This document shows, piece after piece, positions 26,347 through 34,585 of a stretch of 64,000 nucleotides of DNA. The notes under the pieces are model-generated. The model was not told where the DNA came from, ran no database searches, and saw nothing but the letters and a program-made list of their open reading frames with translations. Source of the DNA: Alphaproteobacteria bacterium (GTDB taxonomy: Bacteria > Pseudomonadota > Alphaproteobacteria > UBA828). The position numbers and the translations under genes are program-made. The DNA is taken from positions 1 through 64,000 of the forward strand of contig JAJDVB010000178.1 of the NCBI GenBank assembly GCA_022826345.1, read 5' to 3'. Position 1 is the stretch's first letter, and each line of letters starts with the position of its first letter.

Positions 26347-26925
26347 ATGGGGACGCTCTTTCCGCCGCTACCCTCCGGTCCGTTCGACATCATTTATGCC
26401 GATCCACCCTGGGACTACAAAGGGCAGCTTCAGCACGCCGGCGAGGGCAGCCAGGATACGGGAGGCGCAGTCAGGCACTATCCAACCGTGACCCTGGATG
26501 ACCTCAAGACGTTGAACGTGCAGAGCATTTCAGCACAAGACAGTCTCCTGTTCATGTGGGCGACAAATCCGCACCTGGATCAGGCAATCGATTTGGGGAA
26601 GGCGTGGGGCTTTGCGTGGGCAACCGTGGCCTTCGTGTGGGATAAGGTAAGGGTAAACCCCGGCTTCTACACCATGAGCCAATGCGAGTTATGCCTCGTG
26701 TTCAAGAGAGGAAAGATCCCGTCCCCGCGCGGCGCCAGGAACGTCCGTCAGCTCGTCACGGCCAAGCGCGAGGCTCACTCGCAAAAGCCCAACGAAGTGC
26801 GACTGCACATCGAAAAGATGTTTCCGCTTCTCCGCAAGATCGAGCTGTTCGCGCGCGAGAGGGGTGGCCTGGGCTTCACCGATGGTCATTGGACGAAATG
26901 GGGATTCGAAGCGTATGGCCCGTAA
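26347..26925 (+). CDS. MT-A70 family DNA N6-adenine methyltransferase
   Basis: A 192-residue methyltransferase with the catalytic DPPW motif in IIYADPPWDYKGQ and the family segment LLFMWATNPHLDQAI. The conserved C-terminal part KPNEVRLHIEKMFPLLRKIE is also present. These enzymes methylate adenine in DNA (or RNA) using SAM and are common in phages, integrative elements and orphan modification loci. Base composition drops relative to neighbours. The ATG at 26347 is used; a GTG at 26341 overlaps the previous stop (GTGA) and would add two residues. Its location between two related M24 genes and the AT-rich tail after it suggest acquired DNA. Confidence 0.85.
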   Translation: MGTLFPPLPSGPFDIIYADPPWDYKGQLQHAGEGSQDTGGAVRHYPTVTLDDLKTLNVQSISAQDSLLFMWATNPHLDQAIDLGKAWGFAWATVAFVWDKVRVNPGFYTMSQCELCLVFKRGKIPSPRGARNVRQLVTAKREAHSQKPNEVRLHIEKMFPLLRKIELFARERGGLGFTDGHWTKWGFEAYGP

Positions 26926-27290
26926 GCATCTTGGTGACCGCAAAGAAAGGCAGGGTAAGAGTGGTGCGCGGGCACACGGTGCCGAAGATGTGTTTCACGC
27001 TTTGCTGAGTATGCATTTGCGAGGTTCTGATTGAAGGCAATTAAGAAGCCCAGAAGCTTGTAAGAAGCCCAGAAGCTTGCGTGGCATTTAGGGTATGCAC
27101 GAAAAAAACAGGACAACCTCACGGCATTTTGCCAGAATATGAAATTCGGAATCCTCAAAACGGAAAGATCAATTGGGTTACAGTAGAAAAAAGAAAGCAA
27201 AGCCATGACCCCGCCAAACAAAAGTGTCGCCCAGCGAATCCAAAGAACGGCGCACCAATCGCGTTTCCCGTACTGGCCCGGAGTTGCCTC
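26926..27290. other. AT-rich gene-poor stretch downstream of the methyltransferase
   Basis: About 365 bp with markedly lower GC than the flanks, especially 27020-27240. It holds a perfect 19-bp tandem duplication at 27042-27079 and no gene I can support. A frame from GTG at 27081 stays open into the following M24 gene, but its first 70 codons (for example YEIRNPQNGKINWVTVEKRK) resemble nothing I recognise. They may be a remnant of inserted DNA. Confidence 0.6.
27042..27079. repeat. 19-bp perfect tandem duplication
   Basis: The 19-mer TAAGAAGCCCAGAAGCTTG occupies 27042-27060 and is repeated without change at 27061-27079. It sits in the AT-rich patch between the methyltransferase and the second M24 gene. 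It could be a duplication from insertion or slippage. Confidence 0.9.
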
Positions 27291-28529
27291 ATGACACGTA
27301 GCGACGAGCGTACCAATACCGCGCGCCAACACGGTGCGATGGAGCACACGATTCCGCCATGTGATCTCGACGAGGTGCGCCAATACCGGCTCGGGCGCGT
27401 CCGAGAGGCCCTGGCCGCGCGCGACCTCGCCGGCATCATCCTCTACGACCCGGTAAATGTCCGCTACGCCGTCGACTCGTCGAACATGGAGGTCTGGTGC
27501 TCTCGCAACGAAGCCCGCTATCTTTGGGTGCCGACCGAGGGTCCGACGTGCCTCTTCGAATTCGGCGGCGGCAGTGACCTGCTCACCACGGGGTTGCCCA
27601 CCGTCGACGAGGTTCGACCCACCATCTCCTTTCTCTACTTCATCGCCGGCCAGCGTCACGAGGACAAGGCAAGGGCCTGGGCCGCCGACATGGACTCGGT
27701 CATCCGTGAGCACAGCGGCGGCAATCGGCGCATCGCGCTCGACCGCGTCATGCCGCTCGGCGTCTTCGAATTGCAGCGGCTGGGCTACGAGATCGTCGAC
27801 GGCTTCGAGGTGATGGAGAACGCCCGAATCATCAAGTCGCCGGGCGAGATTGCGCTGATGCGCCACTCGATTGCGGTGTGTGAGCAGGCCATCGCGCAGA
27901 TGCGCGAGGCGCTCGAGCCCGGCATCACCGAAAACGCGCTCTGGGCTGAGCTTCATCGCGGCAACATCGCCGGCGGCGGCGAGTGGATCGAGTGCCGGCT
28001 GCTCGCGTCCGGGCCACGCACCAACCCGTGGTTCCGCGAATGCTCTATGCGGGTCATCGAGCGCGGCGACATCGTGGCCTTCGACACCGACCTCGTGGGC
28101 CCTTACGGCTATTGCAGCGATATCTCGCGCACCTGGGTGTGCGATGCGCGCCCAAGCGACGAGCAGCGACGCCTTTACGCCGAGGCCTACGCCCACATTC
28201 AGGAGAACAAGGCGCTATTGAAACCGGGCGTGACCTTTCGAGAAGTGACCGAAGCGCTGCGTCCCCTTGGCGACGAGTTCGTCGATCAGCGCTACGTGGC
28301 GGCGATGCACGGAGTAGGGCTCTGCGACGAATATCCGGTCATTCACTATCCGGAGGACTGGGAGCCGGGCGACGACGGCGTGCTCCGCGAAGGCATGGTG
28401 CTCTGCGTGGAGGCTCTTACCTCGCCCGCCGGCGGCCGCGAATCGATCAAGCTGGAGGAGCAGGTGCTGATAACGGCCGATGGCCACGAGCAACTCTCGT
28501 CGTATCCAATGGAGGAGGACTGGTTGTAG
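27291..28529 (+). CDS. M24 pita-bread enzyme, DddP-like paralogue 2 (candidate DMSP lyase)
   Basis: A 412-residue M24-fold protein closely resembling my memory of roseobacter DddP: LYDPVNVRYAVDSSNMEVW, GEWIECRLLASGPRTNPWF and MHGVGLCDEYP. Metal ligands are Asp265, Asp267, Asp277, His340, Glu374 and Glu389, with DddP-like spacing. Asp346 (His+6) and Tyr335 (His-5) match the catalytic Asp and the substrate-site Tyr described for DddP. DddP splits dimethylsulfoniopropionate into dimethyl sulfide and acrylate; related non-lyase M24 enzymes exist, so the activity is a hypothesis. The ATG at 27291 has GGAG 7 nt upstream. The longer frame runs into AT-rich sequence and is not used. A 2OG oxygenase gene follows 37 bp later. 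Confidence 0.8.
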   Translation: MTRSDERTNTARQHGAMEHTIPPCDLDEVRQYRLGRVREALAARDLAGIILYDPVNVRYAVDSSNMEVWCSRNEARYLWVPTEGPTCLFEFGGGSDLLTTGLPTVDEVRPTISFLYFIAGQRHEDKARAWAADMDSVIREHSGGNRRIALDRVMPLGVFELQRLGYEIVDGFEVMENARIIKSPGEIALMRHSIAVCEQAIAQMREALEPGITENALWAELHRGNIAGGGEWIECRLLASGPRTNPWFRECSMRVIERGDIVAFDTDLVGPYGYCSDISRTWVCDARPSDEQRRLYAEAYAHIQENKALLKPGVTFREVTEALRPLGDEFVDQRYVAAMHGVGLCDEYPVIHYPEDWEPGDDGVLREGMVLCVEALTSPAGGRESIKLEEQVLITADGHEQLSSYPMEEDWL

Positions 28530-28566
28530 CAGGGGACGGGGCGACGCCGTTCAAGCTCTGGTGACC

Positions 28567-29394
28567 ATGAAGCACGTTCTCAATCTCGATCGCTGGCCCG
28601 TGGACGCGCTCGATGGCGCGCAGGGGCAAGCGCTGGTCGCCCGTTGCCGGAAGGACCTGCACGACGCCGGCATGTTCAGCCTCGAAGGGCTAATCCGATC
28701 CGAAGCACTCGAAGCTTGCGTCGCGGAGGTCGAGCCGCTTTTCGACACGGCTTCTTTCATCCACGCTCGCGACCACAACATTTACTTCGACGACGAGATC
28801 GAAGGCCTGGAGGCGGGTCATCCGGCACTCGCCCGGTTTACCACCGTCAACCGTACGATCTGCGGCGACCAGATTCCGGGTAGCCTGGTTACATGTATTT
28901 ACGAGTGGCAGCCGCTTATCGAGTTCCTGGCGGCGGCCACGGAGAGGCCCCGGCTCTACCCGATGGCCGATCCCCTCGGCCGGCTCAACGTCATGACTTA
29001 TCGCGCGGGCGAGCGCCTCAACTGGCATTTTGACCGTGCCGAATTCACCATCACCGTGCTCTTGCAGTCGCCGGCCGGGGGCGGGGACTTTCAATACCGC
29101 AGCGGGCTGAGGGGCGATACCAACCCGAACTACGAGGGCGTCGCCCGGCTACTCGCGGGAAACGACAAGCATGTGCGCACGCTGCCGCTGACACCCGGTA
29201 CACTCAACGTCTTCAAGGGCAAGAACACGGCACACCGGGTGACGCCGGTCGAAGGCAAGCGCGCCAGGATCATCGCTGTGTTCTCGTACTATGAGACGCC
29301 AGACGTTACCTTCAGCGACAAGGAGCGCTTGGGATTCTATGGGCGCACCGGCTCTGTGGTGGGCGGAGTCTTGTCCCAACATCCGCGCGCGTAG
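28567..29394 (+). CDS. 2-oxoglutarate/Fe(II)-dependent oxygenase-like protein
   Basis: A 275-residue protein with the facial triad of 2OG-Fe(II) oxygenases: His154-x-Asp156 (LNWHFDRAEFTITVLLQ) and His223 (TAHRVTPVEGKRAR). Arg232 or Arg234 is positioned to bind the 2-oxoglutarate carboxylate. The sequence PGTLNVFKGKNTAHRVTPVE is the usual double-stranded-beta-helix strand before the distal His. The substrate is unknown; the gene lies directly after the DddP-like enzyme and before a small CPDC protein, which suggests a shared pathway. ATG at 28567 chosen; a GTG two codons earlier is possible. Confidence 0.82.
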   Translation: MKHVLNLDRWPVDALDGAQGQALVARCRKDLHDAGMFSLEGLIRSEALEACVAEVEPLFDTASFIHARDHNIYFDDEIEGLEAGHPALARFTTVNRTICGDQIPGSLVTCIYEWQPLIEFLAAATERPRLYPMADPLGRLNVMTYRAGERLNWHFDRAEFTITVLLQSPAGGGDFQYRSGLRGDTNPNYEGVARLLAGNDKHVRTLPLTPGTLNVFKGKNTAHRVTPVEGKRARIIAVFSYYETPDVTFSDKERLGFYGRTGSVVGGVLSQHPRA

Positions 29395-29412
29395 GCAGGC
29401 ACCGGCAAGCCG

Positions 29413-29727
29413 ATGACCGTCGCTCTCTTCTACAACCCGCGCTGTCCCGACTGCGTGCGGCAGGCGGCGCTTACGGCGCGCATGGACTGGTTGGGCCGGG
29501 TCGAGCTTCGGACGGACGACTCGCCGTTGGGCGAGGTCCCCGTCGGCGAAATCGTCGTGGTGGACAAGCAACGCAGCAAGGTCTTCACAGGCGTCTACGC
29601 CACGCGCCAGGTGTGCCTGCAGGTTCCCCTGCTCTTCCTCTATGCGCTCGCGCTCTACCTTCCACCGATCCGCATTCTGCTCGGCAAAGGCAAACAGGGC
29701 TGCAACGGCGACGCCTGCGAAATCTGA
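29413..29727 (+). CDS. Small thioredoxin-like CPDC protein
   Basis: A 104-residue protein beginning MTVALFYNPRCPDCVRQAAL, a beta strand followed by Cys11-x2-Cys14 in the thioredoxin-fold position. It then has VPVGEIVVVDKQRSKVFTGV and a hydrophobic helix (LLFLYALALYLPPIRILL). This layout resembles the DCC family (DUF393) of thiol-disulfide-oxidoreductase-like proteins, whose function is not well defined. It ends in CNGDACEI with two further cysteines. It follows the 2OG oxygenase gene by 18 bp and ends 15 bp from the convergent Rieske gene. Confidence 0.7.
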   Translation: MTVALFYNPRCPDCVRQAALTARMDWLGRVELRTDDSPLGEVPVGEIVVVDKQRSKVFTGVYATRQVCLQVPLLFLYALALYLPPIRILLGKGKQGCNGDACEI

Positions 29728-29742
29728 CCGAGACTCTGCCGC

Positions 29743-30945
29743 TCACGCAGCGCGGTCCGCCCTGTTCGCCTCCAACATCTTCCGCGCCACCCAGCGGTAG
29801 AAGCAGTGGGTGGTGCGCTCCAGTGCCGGAGAGAGCACGCCGCCCTTGTAGGCGGGCGAGGCGCGGCCGCGCTGCATGCCTTCGACCACGAAGCGGTCCT
29901 CCTCAAAGATGCCTTGCCAGAGCCGCGCGTTGGCCCGCCGCAGCTCCGTGTGGGCCTCGTCCAACGCCTCTTCCGCAAAGTAATAGATGTCCATTCGCTC
30001 TATGGTCCGACCGGGACCCTTGGGCTCCAGCGTCACGGTATAGAAGTGATCGGCGTGGACGCCGAACAGCGCGGTCGGGAACAGCGCGACGTATTCCGCT
30101 GTCCCGTACCAGCGTGTCGGAAGGTCCGGCATCGTCGGGAAGGCCTCTCCGTTTTCCACGAGCTGCGGCCGGTAGGCCGTGCTGCCTTGTCCCGCGTAGC
30201 CGTCCTCTTCCTCCGCGATCTGGTAGTGATCCTCGAGCCGCGAGTAGCTGTTGAGGTTGGGATGGATCCACGGCAGGTGATAGGCCTCGCAGAAGTTCTC
30301 CACCGCGAGCTTCCAGTTGCAGGCGACATCCAGCGTGTAGGAGGAATCGCGCGCCTCGTAGCGCAGCGCGGCGGGGTCAAAATCCTTCCAGCGCTCCGCC
30401 ACCGGCGCGATGAAGCTCTCGAACGGCGGTGCATCGCCGCTCAGGTTGACGAATATGGCGTCGAACCACGTGGCGGCCCGCACCGGCTTGAGTCCGTACT
30501 TCCCCGAATCGAAACCCGGGCATGTGTTCGTGTCGGTGCCGCCGATCATGGGCGTGGAGCGAAGCGAGCCGTCCAGTTCGTAGGTCCAGGAATGGTAGGG
30601 GCAGCGGATAGCGCCGCGCGTCCGCGCGGGCTTTTCCATCAGCACCATGCCGCGGTGGCTGCACACGTTGTGAAAGACGCGAACCTCGCCGTCGCGCCCG
30701 CGCAGCATGAAGAGCGGCAGGCCGGCGAATTCGAGCGGCATGGCATCGCCCTCCTCGGGCACGCGCCTGCCGGTGCCGATGCAGGCCCAGGTGCGGGCCA
30801 GCAACACGTCCTGCTCCCACGCGGCGAAGGCATCCGAGATGTAGGTCTCGTTCGGCAGCCCGCTCGCCCACTCCTCGATGGGGCGCATGACATTGGCGAG
30901 GGTCGTGCGCACACCCGTGCTGCTTTCCCACCAATGGTCCGTCAT
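29743..30945 (-). CDS. Rieske-type oxygenase (GbcA / betaine demethylase-like)
   Basis: A 400-residue Rieske non-heme iron oxygenase. Cys95-x-His97 (CSHRG) and Cys115-x2-His118 (CPYHSW) bind the [2Fe-2S] cluster. NFCEAYHLPWIHP supplies Glu220, His223 and His228 around the mononuclear iron. This single-subunit architecture matches choline monooxygenase, glycine betaine, carnitine and proline-betaine demethylases better than ring dioxygenases. No reductase is adjacent. ATG at 30945 is preceded by GTGGAG 9 nt upstream; an in-frame GTG at 30960 overlaps that site and is less likely. It is divergent from the polyamine-type importer at 31241, with a 295-bp gap in which I see no firm promoter or operator. 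Confidence 0.87.
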   Translation of the reverse strand: MTDHWWESSTGVRTTLANVMRPIEEWASGLPNETYISDAFAAWEQDVLLARTWACIGTGRRVPEEGDAMPLEFAGLPLFMLRGRDGEVRVFHNVCSHRGMVLMEKPARTRGAIRCPYHSWTYELDGSLRSTPMIGGTDTNTCPGFDSGKYGLKPVRAATWFDAIFVNLSGDAPPFESFIAPVAERWKDFDPAALRYEARDSSYTLDVACNWKLAVENFCEAYHLPWIHPNLNSYSRLEDHYQIAEEEDGYAGQGSTAYRPQLVENGEAFPTMPDLPTRWYGTAEYVALFPTALFGVHADHFYTVTLEPKGPGRTIERMDIYYFAEEALDEAHTELRRANARLWQGIFEEDRFVVEGMQRGRASPAYKGGVLSPALERTTHCFYRWVARKMLEANRADRAA

Positions 30946-31240
30946 GGCCGTGTTCTCCACGTGTGCCGGGGGCCGCGTCCACCCGTCAGCTCAGGCTATC
31001 GCGGCGCGGACTGTCGCGGCTACTGCGAATCCGCAACAAATTGTCTTGATCGCGACGCCCTCCGATAGTGTCTCGCTGAGCATCACAGGGCACCGGGGGA
31101 GATAGGCGCGCCAGCGCTCGGGGGTGTTCCAACTCAGCAAGCCACTCAGCGTCGAACGCACTAGAGACGGTCCCCGGCATCAACTAGCATTCAAGGCGGA
31201 CTACGTTGTGTGAGACGGAACGGCAAATCGGGAGGAAGAC

Positions 31241-32530
31241 ATGAACAGCGGAAACATTTTCAGAAACTTCAGCTCTTCGCGCCGACAGTTCCTCAAGCAG
31301 TCGGCGGCGCTGGCTGCAGCGGTCGGCGTGGCGCCGGCAGCCCTCGGCGCAGGCGCGGGCAGGGCGGACGCGGCGGCCGGCGCAGCCTATGCGGACGAGC
31401 TCTGGGAAAAGACCAAGGCCGATCTCGCCGGCATGAGCGATATCCGCATGGACCTCAACCTTCACTCATGGGAGGGCTACACCGAGGAGCCGGTGCTCGA
31501 CCCGTTCAGCCGCCAGACCGGGGCTAACGTCAACCCGCAGATGCTGATCTCGGACCCCGCGGCCGTGAACAACCTGCGCGGCGGCGGCACCTCGACCTGG
31601 GACGTGATCAACCTCAACAACTCATGGCAGCGCAATCAGCTCTTCCCCGAGGGCCTGATCACTCCGCTCGACAAGGACAAGTTCGCGCCGCTCTACGACA
31701 TGAACGTGGCAGGTTTCGAGTGGCCCTATCACTGGGCGCTCGACGAGAGCGGCGAGCATCTGCTCGGCATGCTCCAGCGCTATGGCCCCGCGGGCCTTGC
31801 GGTCAATACCGACGCCGTCGATCCGCAGACGATGGAGAGCGGCGGCTACATGGAGATGATCGAGGGCGCCAAAGGCCAGTACGGCATCCTCGACTACGAG
31901 AACTGGGTGATCATGCACACCTGCATCGCGTCGGGCTTTATCCCCTTCCGCGAGCACACCCCCGATGAGATGGCGGCCTTCGAGGAGAACATCTTCAAGC
32001 TCTTCGAGAACGCCAAGAAGGTCTCGGACGACCAGGCGGCGCTGGCGCGCGACATGATCACCGGCGAGATCATCGGGACTTATCCCGGCTCGGTCTACAC
32101 CGTCTCTGCCGCCAGGCTCGAAGGCGAGACCCAGCTCGTGAACGTCGTGCCGGCGGAAGGCCCGGAGGAGACCAAGACCGCCGAGCGGCCCAACGGCCAG
32201 GCCGGGATTGTCTGGATCGAGATCACATCGCTCGTCAACAATCCCAACCCGACGCCGCTGGCCGAGGCGTTCCTGATCTACTGTCACACGCCCGAGGCTG
32301 CCTACAAGGTGGCTGCCAAGGCGCCAGGCACGCTGAACCCTGTGGTGCAGATGGGTGCGCCGGAGGTGTTGAGCCAGTTCTCCCAGGACGAGCTTGAGGC
32401 CGTGCATTGGGGCGAGGAGGGCAGCTGGCTGGCCTCGCTGGTCGATCGCTGCATCGACTTCGACATCAACCCCGACTACGACGCGATGCACGACCTCTAC
32501 ACCCAGGCAAAGCGCGCGCGCGGCGCCTGA
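31241..32530 (+). CDS. Tat-exported polyamine-type ABC binding protein
   Basis: A 429-residue extracellular solute-binding protein (SBP_bac_8/PotD class). The N-terminus is a twin-arginine signal (SSSRRQFLKQSAALAAAVGV), with mature sequence from about residue 45. Segments such as YGPAGLAVNTDAVDPQTME and MHTCIASGFIPFREHTPDEM are lobe elements of the family. It feeds the ATPase and two permeases immediately downstream. Ligands of the class include putrescine, spermidine, betaines and thiamine; the real ligand is not evident. Confidence 0.88.
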   Translation: MNSGNIFRNFSSSRRQFLKQSAALAAAVGVAPAALGAGAGRADAAAGAAYADELWEKTKADLAGMSDIRMDLNLHSWEGYTEEPVLDPFSRQTGANVNPQMLISDPAAVNNLRGGGTSTWDVINLNNSWQRNQLFPEGLITPLDKDKFAPLYDMNVAGFEWPYHWALDESGEHLLGMLQRYGPAGLAVNTDAVDPQTMESGGYMEMIEGAKGQYGILDYENWVIMHTCIASGFIPFREHTPDEMAAFEENIFKLFENAKKVSDDQAALARDMITGEIIGTYPGSVYTVSAARLEGETQLVNVVPAEGPEETKTAERPNGQAGIVWIEITSLVNNPNPTPLAEAFLIYCHTPEAAYKVAAKAPGTLNPVVQMGAPEVLSQFSQDELEAVHWGEEGSWLASLVDRCIDFDINPDYDAMHDLYTQAKRARGA

Positions 32531-32541
32531 TCGTCACCTGT

Positions 32542-32569
32542 CGGTGCGGGTGGTTCGCCGCCCGCACCG
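32542..32569 (+). terminator. 12-bp hairpin with TTCG tetraloop after a binding-protein gene
   Basis: CGGTGCGGGTGG (32542-32553) pairs with CCGCCCGCACCG (32558-32569), with one G-U wobble, around a TTCG tetraloop. This is a very stable RNA stem. It lies 11 nt after the binding-protein stop and before the ATPase start at 32601. No T-run follows. Confidence 0.75.
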
Positions 32570-32600
32570 GCGCCTGCGCATGCCGGGAGCACAAGGCGCG

Positions 32601-33677
32601 ATGGCCGCAGCCCCGCCCATCTTGCAACTCAGGAACATCGTCAAAAGCTTCGGCAGCCTGAATGCGGTCGACGGGGTGAGCCTCGACATCGAGGAGGGCG
32701 AGCTTTTCACCATCGTCGGCCCCTCGGGCTCGGGCAAGACGACGCTCATCCGCATGCTGGTCGGCATGGACAAGCCGACCGCCGGCGACATTCTGCTCAG
32801 GGGCAAGCGGATCAACGACGTGCCCGCCAACAAGCGCCCGACCTGCATGGTGTTCCAGTCGTTGGCGCTCTTCCCTCACATGAGCGTCGGCGAGAACGTC
32901 GAGTATTCGGCCAAGTGCAAGGGCATCGGGAAGAAGGAGCGGCAGGAGCGCGCCGCCGAATGCCTGAAGCTCTCCCACCTGCCGCAGACTTACTACGACA
33001 AGCCGGTCACGCAGTGCTCGGGCGGCGAGCGTCAGCGCGTGGCGCTGGCCAGAGCACTGGCCTTCAACCCCGAGATCCTGTTCTTCGACGAACCGCTCTC
33101 GGCCATCGATTACCGCCTCCGCAAAACGCTGGAGAAGGAGCTCAAGGACATCCAGCGCGAGACGGGCAAGACCTTCGTCTACATCACCCACAGCCTCGAG
33201 GAGGCGATGGTGATGTCCGACCGCATCGGCGTCATGCGCGAGGGCAAGCTCTCCCAGGTCGGCAGCCCAGCGACGATCTACACCCAGCCGGAGAACCGCT
33301 TCGTCACCGAGTTCATGGGTGAGGTGAACTCTCTCCCCGTGAGTCTCACCGATGACGGACGGCTCCACTGCGAGGCGCTCGATGCCAGCTTTGAGCCGCC
33401 CGCCGAAATGCCGCCGGAATTCAACAGCGGCGTATTGATCGTGAGGCCGGAGAACGTCGAGATCTCGGACGACCCTGCACCGGCGGCGGGCGGCAACCTG
33501 ATCCGGGGCGAACTCTTCAACGAATATCTGCTTGGCTCCCGCATCCAATACCAGGTGAGAAGTGGCGCGATGGTGTTCCTCATCGAGGAGCTGCGTGCCG
33601 ATGCCGTCGCCCGCCTGCCGGGCGCGGAGGTGACGCTCTCGTGGCAGCCGGGCGATTCGATGGTCTTCCCGGAATGA
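32601..33677 (+). CDS. PotA-type ABC importer ATPase
   Basis: A 358-residue ATPase with Walker A GPSGSGKTTLIRML, Q-loop CMVFQSLALFPHM, signature CSGGERQRVALARAL and Walker B ILFFDEPLSAID, then a TOBE domain in the last third. The signature begins CSGG instead of LSGG, which is tolerated in some ATPases. Start at the ATG at 32601; an in-frame ATG at 32580 would lie right behind the hairpin. It overlaps the following permease start by 4 bp (ATGA) and belongs to the 31241-35383 importer. Confidence 0.92.
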   Translation: MAAAPPILQLRNIVKSFGSLNAVDGVSLDIEEGELFTIVGPSGSGKTTLIRMLVGMDKPTAGDILLRGKRINDVPANKRPTCMVFQSLALFPHMSVGENVEYSAKCKGIGKKERQERAAECLKLSHLPQTYYDKPVTQCSGGERQRVALARALAFNPEILFFDEPLSAIDYRLRKTLEKELKDIQRETGKTFVYITHSLEEAMVMSDRIGVMREGKLSQVGSPATIYTQPENRFVTEFMGEVNSLPVSLTDDGRLHCEALDASFEPPAEMPPEFNSGVLIVRPENVEISDDPAPAAGGNLIRGELFNEYLLGSRIQYQVRSGAMVFLIEELRADAVARLPGAEVTLSWQPGDSMVFPE

Positions 33678-34582
33678 CCGAGGTGGCGATCGAAAACCTG
33701 GCGGAAGAGCCGGAGCGCCCGCGGCGCAGGATTTTTCCCTGGAAGCTTTCCGAAGGCTTCGTCGCGGCACTGCCGATCATCATTCTTCTGTTCATCGGCT
33801 TCATCGGACCGATGGCACTGGTGCTGATCTACAGCTTCATGCCACGCGGCAGCTTCTCCATTCCGGGTTCGCCGTCACTGGAGAACTACGTCGATATCGT
33901 CGAGCAGGACTTCTACATCTCCTTCGCCTGGTCGCTCTTTCTCGCCTTCATTAGCGTCGTGATCCTGCTCATCGTCTGCTATCCACTGGCCGTGGCGCTC
34001 AGGCGGATTAAGGGACGCCGGGCCCACCTGCTGACGCTGCTCATCGTGGCGCCGCTCTTCGTCGCCGAGAACATCCGGCTGCAGGGCTGGGTGCTTTTCT
34101 TCGACAAGGGCGGCTTCCTCGACGGTGCGCTCAAGGTGGTGACGGGGCTGGAGACGGGGAGCCTGGTCAACAACGTGCCGGCGATCGTCTTCGGCATTTG
34201 CTACATCTATTTGCCCTTTATGCTGTTCCCGATCCTGCTGGGGCTCGGCAACGTACCCAGGGAGGCGCGCGAGGCGGCCTACGACCTGGGCGGCTCGCGC
34301 TGGCGGGTTTTTCGAGACATCGAGCTGCCGCTGGCGATGCCGGGAATCCTGATTGGCTCGCTGCTCTGCTTCGTGATCTCGCTCGGCGCCTTCAACGAGG
34401 CCAAGTTCCTCGGCAAGGGCGTCATCGTCACCGTCGCGCAGGACATCGAGTCCGCCTTCACCTTCGGGCAGAACTGGCCGCGCGGCTCTGCGTTATCGGT
34501 GCTGATGATCGTGCTAGCGGGGTCTGCCGTGTGGCTCGCGATGCGGCGGGTGAACCTCGACCGCATGCTGGGAAAACGCTAG
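33674..34582 (+). CDS. PotB-type ABC permease
   Basis: A 302-residue permease with six helices, the first at about residues 32-58 (FVAALPIIILLFIGFIGPMA). The docking loop reads VPREAREAAYDLGGSRWRVF followed by RDIELPLAMPGIL. The ATG at 33674 is fixed by its 4-bp overlap with the ATPase stop. It pairs with the PotC-type permease that begins 3 bp after it. Confidence 0.92.
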   Translation: MTEVAIENLAEEPERPRRRIFPWKLSEGFVAALPIIILLFIGFIGPMALVLIYSFMPRGSFSIPGSPSLENYVDIVEQDFYISFAWSLFLAFISVVILLIVCYPLAVALRRIKGRRAHLLTLLIVAPLFVAENIRLQGWVLFFDKGGFLDGALKVVTGLETGSLVNNVPAIVFGICYIYLPFMLFPILLGLGNVPREAREAAYDLGGSRWRVFRDIELPLAMPGILIGSLLCFVISLGAFNEAKFLGKGVIVTVAQDIESAFTFGQNWPRGSALSVLMIVLAGSAVWLAMRRVNLDRMLGKR

Positions 34583-34585
34583 GCC

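Noticed and set aside
27081..27290. 70-residue N-terminal extension of the second M24 enzyme
   Set aside because: The in-frame extension is AT-rich and lacks family similarity; the ATG at 27291 has a well-placed GGAG.
26926..27290. Insertion sequence
   Set aside because: No transposase, terminal inverted repeats or flanking target duplication were found; only a 19-bp tandem duplication.
16655..28529. Complete DMSP catabolic cluster including DmdA
   Set aside because: The GcvT-containing protein is a full FAD-DAO fusion like dimethylglycine dehydrogenase, not the shorter DmdA; no acuI, acuK or dmdBCD genes are seen.
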